DNA of 61,489 bases from Clostridia bacterium (GCA_029007295.1 JAQXHN010000048.1:1-61489), one strand, 5' to 3'; shown: positions 7,243-17,730, numbered from the stretch's first letter. Numbers and translations: made by a program. Notes: generated by a model from the sequence alone, not told the origin.

Positions 7243-8919
7243 TTGTTAGCGACACTTCATATAGAAAACGTTGCTGTCGTAAAGGAGCTCGACATAGATT
7301 TTTCCGAGGGCTTTAATGTTCTTACAGGGGAAACCGGATCGGGCAAATCGGTAATTATCTCGTCAATCGGTATGCTTCTGGGTAATCCTTTTCCGAAGGA
7401 TATGATAAGATCCGGCGAGAGAGAAGCGATGATTTCGGGCTATTTTACCGACATCTCCGACAATAACAAACGCATGCTTTCGGAGCTCGGTATTGATACG
7501 GACGGGGACGGGGGTCTTTTCGTACAGCGGAATGTTACCGACCTTGGCAGGTGCGTTTCGAGGATAGGAGGCAGAACGGTGCCGGCGTCGCTTCAAAGGG
7601 AGGCGGTCGGGCTTTTGTGCGATATTCACGGTCAGCAGGACAATCACAAATTGCTCGATGAAAAAAATCATTTGAGACTGCTGGATTCTTACTGTGATAA
7701 TTCCGAGCTTTTAGAAGATTATGACAAACAGTATAAGGCTCTTTGCGAGACGGAAAGAAAGCTGAAGGAGGCAAAAGAGTCGGAGATCGGTAAGCAAGAG
7801 AGGCTTGAATTTCTGAGATACAGAATAGAGGAGCTGTCAAAGGCATCTCTTACGCCGGGTGAGGACGAGGAGCTGGAAGCGAGGCTTCGTTTACTCAGGG
7901 ACGCAGAGAAAACCGTAAAGCAGGTTAACATTATTTACCGCGCCCTTTACTCAAACGAAAAGGGAGCTTCTGCGGTTTCGCTTATTGAAATGGCCAAGAA
8001 AAGTCTTGAAGCTATCGGCGACGTTTTGCCGGAAGCCTCGGAATATATTACAAAGCTGGATAGCTTTGCGTCCGAAATTCAGGACATTGCCGAGGTCAGC
8101 GCAATGCTGACCGAAAACATAGGAAAAGACCCGAAAAGAGAGCTTGACGAAGTTCAGGCAAGGCTTGGTTTTCTTTCACGGCTTCAAAAAAAATACGGCG
8201 GAAATATTTCGGATTTATTACGGATACTCGAACGCTCCGAGGAGGAGCTGGATAAACTGGAAAGCTCGGATTTAACCGTCAAGGAGCTGACGGTAAAAAG
8301 AGAACGGGAATACGATTCTGCAAGGAAAATCGCAAAAAAGCTTCATAACAGAAGATGCGAATATGCAAAGATACTTGAAAAGCTTGTTGTTGAACAGCTT
8401 GAATTTCTCGACATGAAATCCGTTAAATTTATTTGTGAATTTACCGAATGCGAATTAAATTCGTCGGGATTTGACAAGGTGAGATTCCTGCTTTCCGCAA
8501 ATAAGGGCGAGGAGGCAAAATCCCTGTCAAAAACGGCTTCGGGCGGCGAGCTTGCAAGAATAATGCTCGGTATTAAGAGCGTATTCGCCGAAAAGGAGTA
8601 CACTCAGACGCTGATTTATGATGAGATAGATACCGGAATTTCGGGAAAAACCTCACAAAAGCTCGGACTTGTTCTCAAAAAAGCGTCCGAAAACGCACAG
8701 ATAATCTGCATAACGCACTCGGCTCAGATTGCGGCGGCGGCAAATTGCCACTTCCTGATCTCAAAGAGCTTGGAGAACGACAGAGTAATGACGTCTGCCG
8801 CAGTGTTGACCGACAAAGAGAGGGTTTCGGAGATTGCCCGTATTATGGGCGGTAATAAAATATCGGGCGAGCTTCTTTCAAGCGCCGAACAGCTCATTTC
8901 GGAAACACAAAATCAATAA
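7243..8919 (+). CDS. recN: DNA repair protein RecN
   Basis: The 558-residue SMC-like ATPase of double-strand break repair has Walker A GETGSGKSVI near residue 29, long coiled-coil segments in the middle (about 160-350), the ABC signature region KTASGGELARIML and Walker B YDEIDTGISG near 460. TTG 7243 is used as start because GGAGGT lies six bases upstream. In Bacillus and many Clostridia spoIVB and spo0A follow recN; here tyrS follows, so that sporulation block lies elsewhere or has been rearranged. Confidence 0.94.
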   Translation: MLATLHIENVAVVKELDIDFSEGFNVLTGETGSGKSVIISSIGMLLGNPFPKDMIRSGEREAMISGYFTDISDNNKRMLSELGIDTDGDGGLFVQRNVTDLGRCVSRIGGRTVPASLQREAVGLLCDIHGQQDNHKLLDEKNHLRLLDSYCDNSELLEDYDKQYKALCETERKLKEAKESEIGKQERLEFLRYRIEELSKASLTPGEDEELEARLRLLRDAEKTVKQVNIIYRALYSNEKGASAVSLIEMAKKSLEAIGDVLPEASEYITKLDSFASEIQDIAEVSAMLTENIGKDPKRELDEVQARLGFLSRLQKKYGGNISDLLRILERSEEELDKLESSDLTVKELTVKREREYDSARKIAKKLHNRRCEYAKILEKLVVEQLEFLDMKSVKFICEFTECELNSSGFDKVRFLLSANKGEEAKSLSKTASGGELARIMLGIKSVFAEKEYTQTLIYDEIDTGISGKTSQKLGLVLKKASENAQIICITHSAQIAAAANCHFLISKSLENDRVMTSAAVLTDKERVSEIARIMGGNKISGELLSSAEQLISETQNQ

Positions 8920-8950
8920 ACAATAATAAATCGAAAGGATTTTACATAAA

Positions 8951-10174
8951 ATGGGAGTATATCAGGAATTAGTAGACAGAGGACTCATTGCACAGGTAAC
9001 AAACGAAGAGGAAATAAGAGAGCTTGTCGACAACGGCAAGGCTGTTTTCTATATTGGATTTGACCCCACCGCAGACAGTCTCCATGTAGGCCACTTTATG
9101 GCGCTTTGCTTGATGAAGCGGCTTCAAATGGCGGGTAACAAGCCCATAGCGCTTATCGGAGGAGGTACCGCATACATCGGAGATCCCTCCGGAAGGACGG
9201 ATATGAGAAGCATGATGACGCCCGAGACCATTCAGCATAACTGCGATTGCTTCAAAAAACAGATGTCTCGCTTTATCGACTTTTCCGACGGCAAGGCTCT
9301 TATGGTTAACAATGCGGATTGGCTTCTCGGTTTAAATTACGTTGATGTTTTAAGGGAGGTAGGAGCCTGCTTTTCCGTAAATAACATGCTCCGCGCAGAA
9401 TGCTATAAGCAGAGAATGGAAAAGGGACTATCCTTCCTTGAGTTTAATTATATGATTATGCAGTCCTATGACTTCTATGCGCTTTATCAGAAGTACGGTT
9501 GTAACATGCAATTCGGCGGCGACGACCAGTGGTCCAATATGCTCGGCGGTACGGAGCTGATAAGAAAGAAGCTCGGTCGCGACGCTTATGCCATGACAAT
9601 AAACCTGCTTCTCAATTCCGAGGGCAAAAAGATGGGTAAAACACAGTCCGGAGCCGTTTGGCTTGACGAGAAAAAAAAATATCCCTACGATTTCTTCCAA
9701 TATTGGAGAAATGTGGACGACGCCGATGTTATTAAGTGCCTGAAAATGCTCACCTTCCTGCCCTTAGACGAGATTGCGCAGTACGAGAGGTTGGAGGGCA
9801 GCGAAATCAACAGGGCAAAGGAAATACTTGCCTTTGAAGTTACAAAGCTGATTCACGGCGAGCAGGAGGCCGCTAAATGTCTTGACGCCGCAAGAGCGGT
9901 ATTTGCAGGCGGCGGAGTTTCCGGCGATATGCCGACGACAATTCTTACCGAAGACGCCTTCACCGACGAAAAAATTTCCGTTATCGAGCTTTTGGTTGCA
10001 GGAGCTCTTGCTCCTTCAAGAGGGGAGGCAAGAAGACTGATACAGCAGGGCGGTATAAGTATTGACGATGTAAAGATTACCGATTTCAACACGTATTATG
10101 AAAAAGACGCTTTTGCCGACGGAATTGTGGTTCGCAAGGGAAAAAAGGTATTTCACCGCTACATTATCAAATAA
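8951..10174 (+). CDS. tyrS: Tyrosyl-tRNA synthetase
   Basis: This 407-residue class I synthetase has the HIGH-type signature HVGH in [13 protein letters not shown] near residue 45 and the KMSKS-type loop [12 protein letters not shown] near 227. A C-terminal S4-like RNA-binding domain ([19 protein letters not shown]) completes it. It charges tRNA-Tyr. Only 31 bases separate it from recN, so there is no room for the T-box leader that often controls tyrS in Bacillota, and it probably follows operon expression. Confidence 0.95.
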   Translation: MGVYQELVDRGLIAQVTNEEEIRELVDNGKAVFYIGFDPTADSLHVGHFMALCLMKRLQMAGNKPIALIGGGTAYIGDPSGRTDMRSMMTPETIQHNCDCFKKQMSRFIDFSDGKALMVNNADWLLGLNYVDVLREVGACFSVNNMLRAECYKQRMEKGLSFLEFNYMIMQSYDFYALYQKYGCNMQFGGDDQWSNMLGGTELIRKKLGRDAYAMTINLLLNSEGKKMGKTQSGAVWLDEKKKYPYDFFQYWRNVDDADVIKCLKMLTFLPLDEIAQYERLEGSEINRAKEILAFEVTKLIHGEQEAAKCLDAARAVFAGGGVSGDMPTTILTEDAFTDEKISVIELLVAGALAPSRGEARRLIQQGGISIDDVKITDFNTYYEKDAFADGIVVRKGKKVFHRYIIK

Positions 10175-10190
10175 TTTATCGGAGAGTAAA

Positions 10191-11111
10191 ATGACAGAAT
10201 ATCCGATTTTAAACGAATATCTGGAAACGGCTGAAAAAGAGGGAGCATTGTCTTATGAAAAGAATGCTCCCCTTAGCAAATATTCCTCATTTAAAATAGG
10301 CGGAGAATGCTCCTTTGCCGTTATTCCTAAAACAAAAGAAGCGCTTTGCGCTCTCCTGGATTTTAATAAAAAAAACGCCGTTCGCACGCTTGTTTTCGGC
10401 AACGCAAGCAATGTGCTCTTTGCCGACGAAGGCATTGACGGCTGTGTGGTTTTTACCGCCGGACTGAAAAATATCGAAGAAAAAGACGGTACCGTCACAG
10501 CCGATGCAGGGGTAACCTTAACCGAGCTTTCGAGATTTATGCAAAAGCGTGGATACGAGGGGGCGGAATTTCTTTGCGGTATTCCGGGAAACATAGGCGG
10601 CGGTGTTTTTATGAACGCCGGCGCTTACGAGCATTCGGTTTCGGAAATATTGGTTGACAGCACATATTATGACCGAACGGACGGCAAAATAAAGACTATA
10701 GCTAATTCAGAGCATGATTTTTCATACAGACACAGCGTATATGAGGACAACGGCGGAGTGATTTTGCAGGCAAGCTTCAAATGCCGTAAGGCAGAAAATC
10801 CCGAAAAAGTTAAGGCCTTAATGGACGATCATCTTAAAACCAGGAGCGAAAAACAGCCCCTTGAGTATCCCAGCGCAGGAAGCGTTTTTAAGCGTTACCC
10901 CGGATATTTCACCTCAAAGCTGATAGATGAAGCCGGCTTAAAGGGGTATACCGTAGGGGGGGCGCAAATATCCGAAAAGCACGCAGGCTTTATAGTAAAC
11001 AGGGGCAATGCGAGAGCAAAGGACGTTATGGAATTGGTTAAAATCGTGCAGGAGAGAATTTTTGCCCTTCACGGTATTCATATCGAATGCGAAATAAGGA
11101 TGATAAAATGA
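10191..11111 (+). CDS. murB: UDP-N-acetylenolpyruvoylglucosamine reductase
   Basis: This 306-residue FAD enzyme reduces UDP-GlcNAc-enolpyruvate to UDP-MurNAc with NADPH in the cytoplasmic stage of peptidoglycan synthesis. Visible motifs are KYSSFKIGG, the FAD-binding FLCGIPGNIGGGVFMNAGAY, YRHSVY, and EYPSAGSVFKR with the active-site Ser. ATG 10191 follows GGAGAG; a longer reading into tyrS has no support. It overlaps whiA by ATGA. rapZ and yvcK, commonly between murB and whiA, are absent. Confidence 0.94.
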   Translation: MTEYPILNEYLETAEKEGALSYEKNAPLSKYSSFKIGGECSFAVIPKTKEALCALLDFNKKNAVRTLVFGNASNVLFADEGIDGCVVFTAGLKNIEEKDGTVTADAGVTLTELSRFMQKRGYEGAEFLCGIPGNIGGGVFMNAGAYEHSVSEILVDSTYYDRTDGKIKTIANSEHDFSYRHSVYEDNGGVILQASFKCRKAENPEKVKALMDDHLKTRSEKQPLEYPSAGSVFKRYPGYFTSKLIDEAGLKGYTVGGAQISEKHAGFIVNRGNARAKDVMELVKIVQERIFALHGIHIECEIRMIK

Positions 11112-11995
11112 AAAACTCATTTTCCTCATCTGTAAAGGACGCCCTTGCCGAGCTTGAGATTAAAAAAGAGTGCTGTAAAATTTCTCTGCTGTACGGTATG
11201 CTGCGTACGTCTAAGTCGAGAGACTCAAACGGTATCACATTAGCCTTTGATACAGAAAATACGCTTGCCATGTGCGAAAGAGTAATTTGCGAAACTCTCG
11301 GCTTTGATTACGACATAGAGTATCACGGCTCGGGATATTATCTTGTGATTAGCGACCCTTTTGTCCTAGGCGGTATAATCGAACGTTTCGGAAATCTTTC
11401 TTGGCTGAACAAGAAGGTGTTCAAGTGCGAAGGCTGTATTCCGCATTTTCTGCGGGGAGCGTTTATCTCATGCGGCAGTGTAAATTCCCCGTCCTCGGAA
11501 TATCATCTCGAGCTTCATTCCAAATATCCGATAAACGAGCTTATCCCTCCATTTTCCGTGCCGGGGATAACTCCATTGTACTCGAAACGGGGAAACAGCA
11601 ATATTCTGTATTTGAAAAACGGTGAGGAAATCAGCGATTTTCTGCAATATATCGGAGCGAGAAACGCCTCCTTTGCGCTGATAAACGAGAAAATTCGCCG
11701 TGAAATCCGTTCCAATGCCAACAGACAGAAAAATTTCGATACGGCAAATATTCAGAAAACCATAAAGGCAAATGAGGAGCAGGTCGAAACGGCAAGGTTT
11801 TTGATAGAGGGAAATCACCTCGGGCAATTAAATAAGTCATTGGCTCAGACGGTCGTTCTGAGATATGAAAATCCGGCTCTTTCGCTGTCGGAGCTTGCGT
11901 TAATGCATAATCCTCCGATTACAAAGTCGGGACTTACAAACAGACTGAAAAAAATAAGAGAAACGGCAAATAAGATAAGGGAAAGTAAAAATTAA
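11108..11995 (+). CDS. whiA: Sporulation/cell-division regulator WhiA
   Basis: The 295-residue protein has the bipartite WhiA form: an N-terminal LAGLIDADG-homing-endonuclease-like fold (LRGAFISCGSVNSPSSEYHLEL) and a C-terminal helix-turn-helix ending PPITKSGLTNRLKKIRE. WhiA is a DNA-binding protein linked to chromosome segregation and division in Bacillus and to sporulation in Streptomyces. ATG 11108 is supported by AAGGA seven bases upstream and the ATGA overlap with murB. Its stop is fused with the dnaE start (TAATG). Confidence 0.92.
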   Translation: MKNSFSSSVKDALAELEIKKECCKISLLYGMLRTSKSRDSNGITLAFDTENTLAMCERVICETLGFDYDIEYHGSGYYLVISDPFVLGGIIERFGNLSWLNKKVFKCEGCIPHFLRGAFISCGSVNSPSSEYHLELHSKYPINELIPPFSVPGITPLYSKRGNSNILYLKNGEEISDFLQYIGARNASFALINEKIRREIRSNANRQKNFDTANIQKTIKANEEQVETARFLIEGNHLGQLNKSLAQTVVLRYENPALSLSELALMHNPPITKSGLTNRLKKIRETANKIRESKN

Positions 11996-14900
11996 TGTCA
12001 TTTGCACATCTGCATTTACACACGGAATACAGCCTTCAAAACGGTGTTTGTCGGATAAGCGAGATACCGAAGGCGGTAAAAGCGATAGGACAAAGCTCGG
12101 TGGCGATAACCGACCACGGGGTTTTGTTCGGAGCGCTTAATTTTTATGACGCCTGCATAAAAGAGGGCGTTAAGCCGATTATCGGATGCGAGATGTGCAT
12201 TTGCGACGGGGATATTTCAGACAGAGCTTTGCCGAACAGTGACGGCTGCTCCCATATTACCCTGCTTTGTAAAAACAACGACGGTTACCGCAGCTTGACG
12301 AATCTTGTATCACTCAGCTATACCGAGGGAAGCTCCTGCATGCCGAGGATAAGCTACGACATGCTCAGGGAGTATTCCGACGGTCTTATTTGTTTAACGG
12401 GCTGTATTAAGGGAGCGATTCCCGACGCAATAATTAAGGGCGATACGGAGACTGCGGAAAACACCGCATTTGAGCTTTTTGATATTTTCGGAGACGACGT
12501 ATACTTGGAGGTTCAGGATCACGGGGACGAGCTTGAAAAGAAAGTTAAGCTCGGTATGCGGGAGCTTTCCGAGATGACCGGCATTCCTTTGGTTGCGACA
12601 AACAACGTCCATTATCTTAAGCGAAGCGACGCATATACAAAAAGAATAATGGACGCATTACACGACGGTACAACCGTTGACGGCGGACCCGATGATAATT
12701 CTTACTGTGCGGAATATTATCTTAAAAGCGAGGACGAGATGTCCCGGCTTTTCGAGGATATGCCGGAGGCTGTTGAAAACGCAGGTTATATTGCCGAGGA
12801 TTGCAACGTAACATTCGACTTTTCGCAAAAGCATTTACCGAAGGCGAAGCTTAAAAAAGGGGAAAATGCCGACGAAGTTCTGAAAAACAACGCCGTTCGG
12901 GGCTTTGAGAGGCTGATAAAATGCAATAAGATAGATTTTAAAACCAAATCTAAGCAAGAATACGAAAATCGCATGGAATATGAATTATCCGTGATATGCT
13001 CTATGGGCTTTTCGGATTATTTCCTTATAGTCGCCGATTTTGTGGGCTATGCAAAGGCAAACGGTATTCCGGTGGGTCCCGGCAGGGGCTCAGGCGCAGG
13101 AAGCCTGATTGCATATCTTATCGGGATTACGGAGATTGACGCTCTTCAATATGATTTGGTATTTGAAACCTTCCTAAATCCCGAGAGGGTAAGTATGCCG
13201 GATTTTGACATCGATTTCTGTGCCGAAAGACGAGGAGAGGTTATCAAATATGTCAGCGAAAAATATTCGAGCGAGTGCGTCGCCCATATTGTGGCGTTCA
13301 ACACCTTTGCCGCAAAGCAGGCTATCCGCGATGTTGCCAGAGTCATAGGAATGAGCTATGCCGAGGCAGACGCCGTTGTCAGGGCGTTCCCCGGCGAAGC
13401 GGATACCATAGCTCAGGCGCTGGACAAATCAAAGGAATTTCGCGATATGCGATATACGAATCCGAGAGTCTCTCATTTATTGAGTCTTGCGCTCGCCGTC
13501 GAGGGTATGCCGAAGAATATTACAATCCACGCCGCGGGTATTGTGATTTTTGACAGACCTCTTCGGGATTATATTCCGCTTTGCACCTCGGGCGAAGAGG
13601 TATTAACGCAGTACGATATGAACGGGGTGTCGAGGCTGGGTCTTCTTAAATTTGATTTTCTCGGCATCAGGTATCTCACGGTTATTGCAAAGGCGCAAAG
13701 AATAATAAGAGAAAAGGTTCCCGATTTTGATATAGGTAATATTCCGTCGAACGATAAAAACGCCTTTGACCTTCTTTCAAAGGGACAAAGCGTCGGACTT
13801 TTTCAGATAGAGTCTCCCGGAATGCAGAAATTGCTTGCAAGAATGAAGCCGAAGAGCGTCGTTGACATTATGGACGCTATCGCCTTGTACAGACCGGGAC
13901 CTGCCAAATTTATAGATAAGTATATAGAAAACAGAAATTCGGGCACGCATATCGGATACAAGAATCCGATACTTGAGGATATTCTTGCAAAGACCTACGG
14001 CTGTATAGTATATTCCGAACAGGTCACTATGATTTTCCGAGCCGTAGCGGGCTATTCTTTCGGCAAGGCGGACGTTGTCAGCCGTGCGATAAAAAAGAAA
14101 AATCTCGAGGTTATCGAAAACGAGCGAAGGGGCTTTATAGAGGGAGCTGTAGCAAAAGGAGAAAGCAGGGAAGCGGCAACCGAGCTGTTTGAGGATATGG
14201 TAGGCTTTGCGAATTACGGCTTTAAGAAGAGCCACGCCGCGGCGTACGGTATCGTGTCATATCAAACTGCTTACCTTAAGGCAAATTATGCCTGCGAATA
14301 TTTTTCGGCGTTGCTTTCCTCCGTTCTCGGCGATTTGGGCAAGACTGCTCTTTATATTGAAGACGCCAAACGAATGGGATTGAAAATATTACCCCCGAAC
14401 GTCAATTTAAGTAAATGCGAATTTACCCCGGAGAAGGGCGGTATTCGGTTCGGCTTAGGAGCATTAAAGAACACAGGCACCCTGTTTTGCGAATTTATAG
14501 AGCGGGAACAAAGGGAACGTCCTTTCACCTCCTTCGTGGATTTTGTTCGGAGAACGGCAAAACGGGAAAATGTGAAAAAACCGCTTGAATCGTTGATCAA
14601 ATGCGGTGCCTTTGACTCTTTTTCTCACACAAGGGCGTCGCTTCTTGCTTCGATTGACGAAGTGGTGAACAAGGTGATTATAAGCGAAAAATATTCCGTT
14701 GAAGGACAAATCGACATGTTCGGCTCCAACAATGATAAATTCGGGGATGAAATAATAAAAAAACTGCCCGAGCTTGACAGAGCCGAGCTTATAAACTATG
14801 AAAAAGAAGTATCGGGAGCGGTAATATCTTCGGTAGATAATGTAAATGCCGAGAACGACCGAACAAAGCAGGGTGAGGATAAGGGCGGTTTGTCCGCTTC

Positions 14901-15114
14901 AAAAATGTATCTTCGCTTTGAACGCTTTGACGGTCCCCTTTATAAAAGGGCGATGGCGCTGATTTCTATTTTTTCGGGCGGCGTAAAGGTCGTTTTATAC
15001 TCAAAGAGCGAAAATAAATATGTGGGCGTCGACGGTATGGGCGTTGCCGATACGGACTTTATCAGAAAAGAGCTTGCCGAGCTTTTGGGTGAGGAAAATG
15101 TGGTTATGAAATAG
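11995..15114 (+). CDS. dnaE: DNA polymerase III alpha subunit DnaE (short form)
   Basis: This family C polymerase starts with a PHP domain (HLHLHTEYSLQNGV). The palm has PGRGSGAGSL and the catalytic acidic triplet PDFDIDF at residues 403-407. Fingers and the HhH region follow (KKSHAAAYGIVSYQTAYLKA, then LIKCGAFDSF). It is 1039 residues, about 100 shorter than usual DnaE1. The usual OB-fold after the KEVSG element seems missing: about 25 polar residues lead straight to the C-terminal LYLRFERFDGPLYKRA piece. Bacillota often carry PolC as main replicase; if PolC exists elsewhere, DnaE may be accessory. Confidence 0.93.
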   Translation: MSFAHLHLHTEYSLQNGVCRISEIPKAVKAIGQSSVAITDHGVLFGALNFYDACIKEGVKPIIGCEMCICDGDISDRALPNSDGCSHITLLCKNNDGYRSLTNLVSLSYTEGSSCMPRISYDMLREYSDGLICLTGCIKGAIPDAIIKGDTETAENTAFELFDIFGDDVYLEVQDHGDELEKKVKLGMRELSEMTGIPLVATNNVHYLKRSDAYTKRIMDALHDGTTVDGGPDDNSYCAEYYLKSEDEMSRLFEDMPEAVENAGYIAEDCNVTFDFSQKHLPKAKLKKGENADEVLKNNAVRGFERLIKCNKIDFKTKSKQEYENRMEYELSVICSMGFSDYFLIVADFVGYAKANGIPVGPGRGSGAGSLIAYLIGITEIDALQYDLVFETFLNPERVSMPDFDIDFCAERRGEVIKYVSEKYSSECVAHIVAFNTFAAKQAIRDVARVIGMSYAEADAVVRAFPGEADTIAQALDKSKEFRDMRYTNPRVSHLLSLALAVEGMPKNITIHAAGIVIFDRPLRDYIPLCTSGEEVLTQYDMNGVSRLGLLKFDFLGIRYLTVIAKAQRIIREKVPDFDIGNIPSNDKNAFDLLSKGQSVGLFQIESPGMQKLLARMKPKSVVDIMDAIALYRPGPAKFIDKYIENRNSGTHIGYKNPILEDILAKTYGCIVYSEQVTMIFRAVAGYSFGKADVVSRAIKKKNLEVIENERRGFIEGAVAKGESREAATELFEDMVGFANYGFKKSHAAAYGIVSYQTAYLKANYACEYFSALLSSVLGDLGKTALYIEDAKRMGLKILPPNVNLSKCEFTPEKGGIRFGLGALKNTGTLFCEFIEREQRERPFTSFVDFVRRTAKRENVKKPLESLIKCGAFDSFSHTRASLLASIDEVVNKVIISEKYSVEGQIDMFGSNNDKFGDEIIKKLPELDRAELINYEKEVSGAVISSVDNVNAENDRTKQGEDKGGLSASKMYLRFERFDGPLYKRAMALISIFSGGVKVVLYSKSENKYVGVDGMGVADTDFIRKELAELLGEENVVMK

Positions 15115-15219
15115 CGCATTTTGATTTAACGAAAGGCTTTTTTCGTGAATTCACATCGTGTTCACAAACTCGGTGTAAAATACAGTAATACCATTGAAAT
15201 AAAAATGAGGGTTAATTTA

Positions 15220-17601
15220 ATGGGAAACAAAACTAATAATAAAACTGATTGGGGTAAGGAGACTCGCAAAAGTGCGGCCTTGGCAGGAAAAGTGACAGGC
15301 AAAATATTAACTTATATTTTGAACGCGCTAATGACAATTCTTCTTATCGGGCTTATTACCGGTACTATTGTCGGTATTGTTTTCGTTGTTTATATCAATA
15401 ACTACATTAAAGTCGATATGAGCGGATTTGCCGACCTTACTACGGAGCAATCCATGACGACGAGAATATATTATATGGATTATCAGGACAGGGCGGCCAG
15501 AATAGGAACTCCCGTTGAAATAGAGGATCAGCAGCTGTTTTCAAACGAAAACAGAACCTGGGTTTCATATTCCGAAATACCCGAAAACTTAATAAAGGCG
15601 TTCGTTTCAATAGAGGACGAGCGTTTTTACGAGCATAACGGCGTTGACTGGAAAAGAACCATCGGCGCAACCTTATCGTTTGTTACGGGAACGGGAAGCT
15701 ACGGAGGCTCCACAATAACTCAGCAGCTGATTAAGAATATTACAGGGGAAGACGATGTTACCATTCAGAGAAAGATAAAAGAAATTTTCTCGGCTTTGGA
15801 GCTTGAAAAGCTTTTATCAAAAGAGGAAATTCTCGAAATGTATCTGAACACCATTTACCTTTCGGAGCATTGCTACGGTATTCAGGCGGCGGCTACCGCA
15901 TATTTCGGCAAGGATGTTTGCGACTTATCGCTTGTTGAGTGTGCGGCTCTTGCGGCAATACCGAAATATCCGACAAAATACGACCCCTACTTAAATCCCG
16001 AAAACAACTATAAACGCAGACGGGACGTTCTTTATAAAATGCACGAGCTTGAGCGTATCAGCGATTCCGAATACGAGCAGGCGCTTGACGCGGAGCTTGT
16101 GATAAACGATAAAATCGAAACCGCAACAAAAAGCGCAACCACCTCTTGGTATACCGACGCCGTAATTGAAGACGCAATAGAGCTTTTGACCGAAAGCGGT
16201 ATGCCGGAGGCGCTGGCGTCAAAGAAAATTTATACCGGCGGATACCAGATCTGGACCGTAATGGACCCCGAGGTTCAAGGAGTCCTTGACGACTATTTCA
16301 GGAACGACGCAAATTTTGCAAAAATTAACGACGGTGTTCAGCCGGAAGCGTCTATGGTGATTATCGACCCGGAAACCGGTGATATTTTGGGCATTGCAGG
16401 CGGCCGGGGGGAGAAGACTTCAAGCAGAGTTTTGAATTTTGCAACGCAGACAACACGTTCTCCCGGTTCTTCGATTAAGCCGGTTGCTGTTTACGGACCC
16501 GCCCTCGAATACGGAATTATCAATTATTCGTCAATTATTGAGGACAGCCCCGTAAAGGGCAGATGGCCTGTAAACTATCCTGCGGGATATAGGGGACCCA
16601 CCACAGTCAACGATGCCGTTACAAGATCGGTCAATACCGTTGCCGTTAAGGTTTTGCAGAAGCTCGGATTAGAAAATTCGTACGACTTTGCGCACAATAA
16701 GCTCGGTATGGAGAGCATTATTTACTCAACCAAACTGTCCAACGGAACCGAGCTGTCCGACCTTAACCTGTCCGCTCTGGGTCTGGGAGGTATGAACTAC
16801 GGCGTTACCGTCCGTGAAATCACGTCTGCATACCAGGTATTTGCAAACAAGGGTGTTTACAGCGGAAACAGAACGATAATAAAAATTCTTGACAGTCAGG
16901 GAAATGTTATTATCGATAATTCCGGCTCATCGGAAATCGTAATGAGCGAGCAAAATGCCGATATTATGACGAGAATGCTTGAAAATGTTGTGGACTACGG
17001 TACTGCTTCGAAAATGACTCTTAAATCAAAGGTTGACGTTGCGGGAAAAACAGGTACTACCTCATCGGATAACGACCGTTGGTTTATCGGATATACTCCA
17101 TACTATCTTGGTGGGGTATGGTTCGGCTACGAAATGCCTATGTCTCTGACGGGCTTCTCGGAAACCAAGTCTCCCGCTCTTATGGTGTGGGATGACGTTA
17201 TGACCATATTGAACGATAAGATAAACGAAAAGATTAATAACGGGCTGATGGAGAAGAAATCCTTTGAGAGGGCTTCAGGCGTTATCAGCGCAAAGGTATG
17301 CTCTAAATCCGGACTTCTTATGACCCCGGGCTGTGAGGGACACGGCACGGTAGGTTATTTTACATCGTCCTCGATTCCCAAGAAATACTGCGAAATACAC
17401 GCTCAGGCTGAGACAACGGCGGAAACGACTGTTACACCGGTCACCGAAAAAAATCCGGATGAAACAACTAAGCATGTTACCGAAACCACTAAGCCCGGAG
17501 TGGAAACGAGCACTGTTATTATTGACGAATCGACCGATACCGAAAAGCCTATTGAGACAAGTGAAACAACAAGCCCCGACAGCGAAATAGTTATAGATTA
17601 A
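15220..17601 (+). CDS. Class A penicillin-binding protein (PBP1A/1B-like)
   Basis: This bifunctional peptidoglycan synthase has 793 residues. A basic cytoplasmic tail and one membrane segment (LIGLITGTIVGIVFVVYI) lead to a GT51 glycosyltransferase (EDERFYEHNGVDW near 132, GGSTITQQLIKN). The transpeptidase follows with SxxK in SPGSSIKP near 411, SVN in RSVNTVAVK and KTGTT near 610. The last 70 or so residues are a Thr/Glu-rich extracellular tail that is probably disordered. ATG 15220 follows TGAGGG; an in-frame ATG at 15205 is an alternative. It is probably transcribed separately from dnaE or by read-through. Confidence 0.93.
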   Translation: MGNKTNNKTDWGKETRKSAALAGKVTGKILTYILNALMTILLIGLITGTIVGIVFVVYINNYIKVDMSGFADLTTEQSMTTRIYYMDYQDRAARIGTPVEIEDQQLFSNENRTWVSYSEIPENLIKAFVSIEDERFYEHNGVDWKRTIGATLSFVTGTGSYGGSTITQQLIKNITGEDDVTIQRKIKEIFSALELEKLLSKEEILEMYLNTIYLSEHCYGIQAAATAYFGKDVCDLSLVECAALAAIPKYPTKYDPYLNPENNYKRRRDVLYKMHELERISDSEYEQALDAELVINDKIETATKSATTSWYTDAVIEDAIELLTESGMPEALASKKIYTGGYQIWTVMDPEVQGVLDDYFRNDANFAKINDGVQPEASMVIIDPETGDILGIAGGRGEKTSSRVLNFATQTTRSPGSSIKPVAVYGPALEYGIINYSSIIEDSPVKGRWPVNYPAGYRGPTTVNDAVTRSVNTVAVKVLQKLGLENSYDFAHNKLGMESIIYSTKLSNGTELSDLNLSALGLGGMNYGVTVREITSAYQVFANKGVYSGNRTIIKILDSQGNVIIDNSGSSEIVMSEQNADIMTRMLENVVDYGTASKMTLKSKVDVAGKTGTTSSDNDRWFIGYTPYYLGGVWFGYEMPMSLTGFSETKSPALMVWDDVMTILNDKINEKINNGLMEKKSFERASGVISAKVCSKSGLLMTPGCEGHGTVGYFTSSSIPKKYCEIHAQAETTAETTVTPVTEKNPDETTKHVTETTKPGVETSTVIIDESTDTEKPIETSETTSPDSEIVID

Positions 17602-17730
17602 CGCAAGTTCACGGACGGTTCTTTTTACCCCAAGGCTTTTATGAATTAATTATTGCCGAAAGCCTTCTTCAATTAAGGTTGTAATAATATCATTCCTTAA
17701 TATTGAAAAAACGGATTTGTCTTCAATTTG

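Noticed and set aside
8920-8950. Possible T-box leader for tyrS
   Set aside because: Only 31 bases separate recN and tyrS, far too short for a T-box.
15115-15219. Terminator between dnaE and the PBP gene
   Set aside because: ACGAAA and TTTCGT can pair weakly, but the stem is short and AT-rich, so termination is not supported.
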